Below are positions 4,574-5,425 of a stretch of DNA of 5,425 nt, one piece after another. The position numbers and the translations under genes are program-made. The stretch spans positions 1 to 5,425 of the forward strand of contig JAEKFU010000584.1 in the NCBI GenBank assembly GCA_016522385.1, given 5' to 3'. This stretch comes from Pseudomonadota bacterium (GTDB lineage: Bacteria; Pseudomonadota; Alphaproteobacteria; Rhizobiales; Aestuariivirgaceae). Within the stretch, counting starts at the first letter, position 1. Each line of letters starts with the position of its first letter. The notes under the pieces are model-generated. The model did not search any database. It saw only the letters and a program-made list of their open reading frames with translations, and was not told the DNA's origin.

Positions 4574-5425
4574 GCCAGGTCCATTTGAGCCTTGAAGAAG
4601 GCCATGCGTTGTCGATGCGATGCCTTTTGGCGAATGGCTGCGATGAGGCGAATGCCCGTGCGACTTCTGACCGGATGATTCAGGCAGAGGGTGATCTGTG
4701 CCATGCGCACGGACTGTTCAGGTTGCCCTGGTATACCAAGGGTGTGAAAACCGGTCGGGCAAACGGTAAGGCCAAACCGACGATCGAAAAACTGGCGCCG
4801 GCGGTGATCCGGGTTGATGGCGACGGCGGGTTTGCGCCGCTCGGGCAGCAGATGGCGCATCAACCGCTGGTCGAGTGTGCCCAGCAGAACGGCATAGCGG
4901 CATTGGCTTTTGTCAACATGTTTCACATCGCGGCCCTATGGCCGGAAATCGAGAAGCTGGCGATGGACGGCCTGTGCGCCTTCGCGTTCACCGCCTCTTA
5001 CCCTTATGTGGCGCCGGCCGGCGGCATCAAGCCGCTGTACGGCACCAATCCGATGGGCTTTGCCTGGCCGCGCAAGGACGCGCTGCCGATGGTGTTCGAT
5101 CAGGCGTCTTCAGCGATGGCGCGGGGCGAGATCCAGATCGCGGCGCGTGATGGACATGATGTGCCGGAGACCGCCGGCATCGGACCGGATGGCGAGGCAA
5201 CGAGCGATCCCAACGTTGTGCTTAAAGGCGCCCAACTGGGGTTCGGCGGCTACAAGGGTGCATCGCTGGCAATGATGGTCGAGTTGCTGTGCGGTCCGCT
5301 GATCGGTGATTTCTTGAGCATTGAATCACAGGCCGATGATGCTGGCGGCGGCGGTCCACCCAAGGGTGGTGAGCTGATCCTGGCGCTAGATCCGGCGAAA
5401 TTTGGCAATCCGGACGGTTTTCTGG
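4570..5425 (+). CDS. Ldh2/MDH-type reductase, probably delta1-piperideine/pyrroline-2-carboxylate reductase (runs off right edge)
   Basis: This is an NAD(P)-dependent oxidoreductase of the Ldh2/malate-lactate dehydrogenase family, which is unrelated to Rossmann-type LDH. The 285 complete codons visible are most of a protein usually about 330-345 residues long. Family landmarks are HAHGLFRLPWY (45-55), FHIAALWPEIE (118-128) with probable catalytic His119, GTNPMGFAWP (158-167), FDQASSAMARGEIQIAAR (176-193), GIGPDGEATSDPN (203-215), FGGYKGASLAMMVELL (225-240) and a GGGGPPKGGELILALDP stretch (260-276). HGLFR, the AALWP pattern and GEIQIAAR resemble, from memory, DpkA/LhpD enzymes that reduce delta1-piperideine-2-carboxylate or delta1-pyrroline-2-carboxylate to L-pipecolate or L-proline. 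Other Ldh2 substrates (malate, lactate, ureidoglycolate) are possible. The ATG overlaps the cobK stop (ATGA) and has a strong GGAGGA, so it is translationally coupled to the B12 genes. A role in B12 synthesis is not established. The family is certain; the substrate is not. Confidence 0.88.
   Translation, partial: MSQVHLSLEEGHALSMRCLLANGCDEANARATSDRMIQAEGDLCHAHGLFRLPWYTKGVKTGRANGKAKPTIEKLAPAVIRVDGDGGFAPLGQQMAHQPLVECAQQNGIAALAFVNMFHIAALWPEIEKLAMDGLCAFAFTASYPYVAPAGGIKPLYGTNPMGFAWPRKDALPMVFDQASSAMARGEIQIAARDGHDVPETAGIGPDGEATSDPNVVLKGAQLGFGGYKGASLAMMVELLCGPLIGDFLSIESQADDAGGGGPPKGGELILALDPAKFGNPDGFL

Noticed and set aside
4273..4926. 217-codon open frame antisense to cobK and the reductase
   Set aside because: It crosses the junction of two well-supported plus-strand genes and has no family character or initiation signal.

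Overview
This 5.4 kb window is the middle of a cobalamin (vitamin B12) corrin-ring biosynthesis locus, arranged as two divergent gene groups around a short control region near 2645-2742. The organism looks like a bacterium of moderately high G+C (roughly 58-60% by eye). The gene set and protein flavour (stand-alone CobA, CobB and CobQ, with CbiD beside CobK) suggest an alphaproteobacterium, perhaps Rhizobiales-like. That placement is an inference from protein character and was not tested by a search.

Leftward group (minus strand): cobA starts near 2644 and is followed by a 60-bp spacer, cobB (1759 to 467), a 5-bp gap and cobQ. cobQ starts at 461 and runs off the left edge after 153 codons. 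Rightward group (plus strand): cbiD (2743-3837), cobK (GTG start at 3839, one base after the cbiD stop) and an Ldh2-type imine/keto-acid reductase. The reductase starts at 4570 in an ATGA overlap with the cobK stop and runs off the right edge after 285 codons. Its closest recalled relatives are delta1-piperideine-2-carboxylate / delta1-pyrroline-2-carboxylate reductases, so it is the one gene here with no textbook role in B12 synthesis.

Pathway logic: CobA makes precorrin-2 from uroporphyrinogen III. CbiD methylates C1 during ring contraction, giving (cobalt-)precorrin-6A, and CobK reduces that product to 6B. CobB amidates the a and c side chains, and CobQ amidates b, d, e and g to give cobyric acid. 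CbiD in place of CobF, next to Cob-type partners, suggests a hybrid pathway. The window alone cannot tell whether cobalt enters early or late.

The control region is compact. It has a palindromic TATATA that could serve as the -10 box on both strands, a perfect 7-bp direct repeat (CTATGCT, 12-bp period) where the cbiD -35 element should be, a 6-bp inverted repeat over the upstream candidate start of cobA, and a cbiD start with no ribosome binding site that looks leaderless. There is no room for, and no sign of, a cobalamin riboswitch there. No tRNA, rRNA, CRISPR array, insertion sequence or terminator was found. Every part of the window except the short spacers is coding. No wholly new system was found; the points most worth a second look are the divergent control region and the reductase coupled to the B12 genes.
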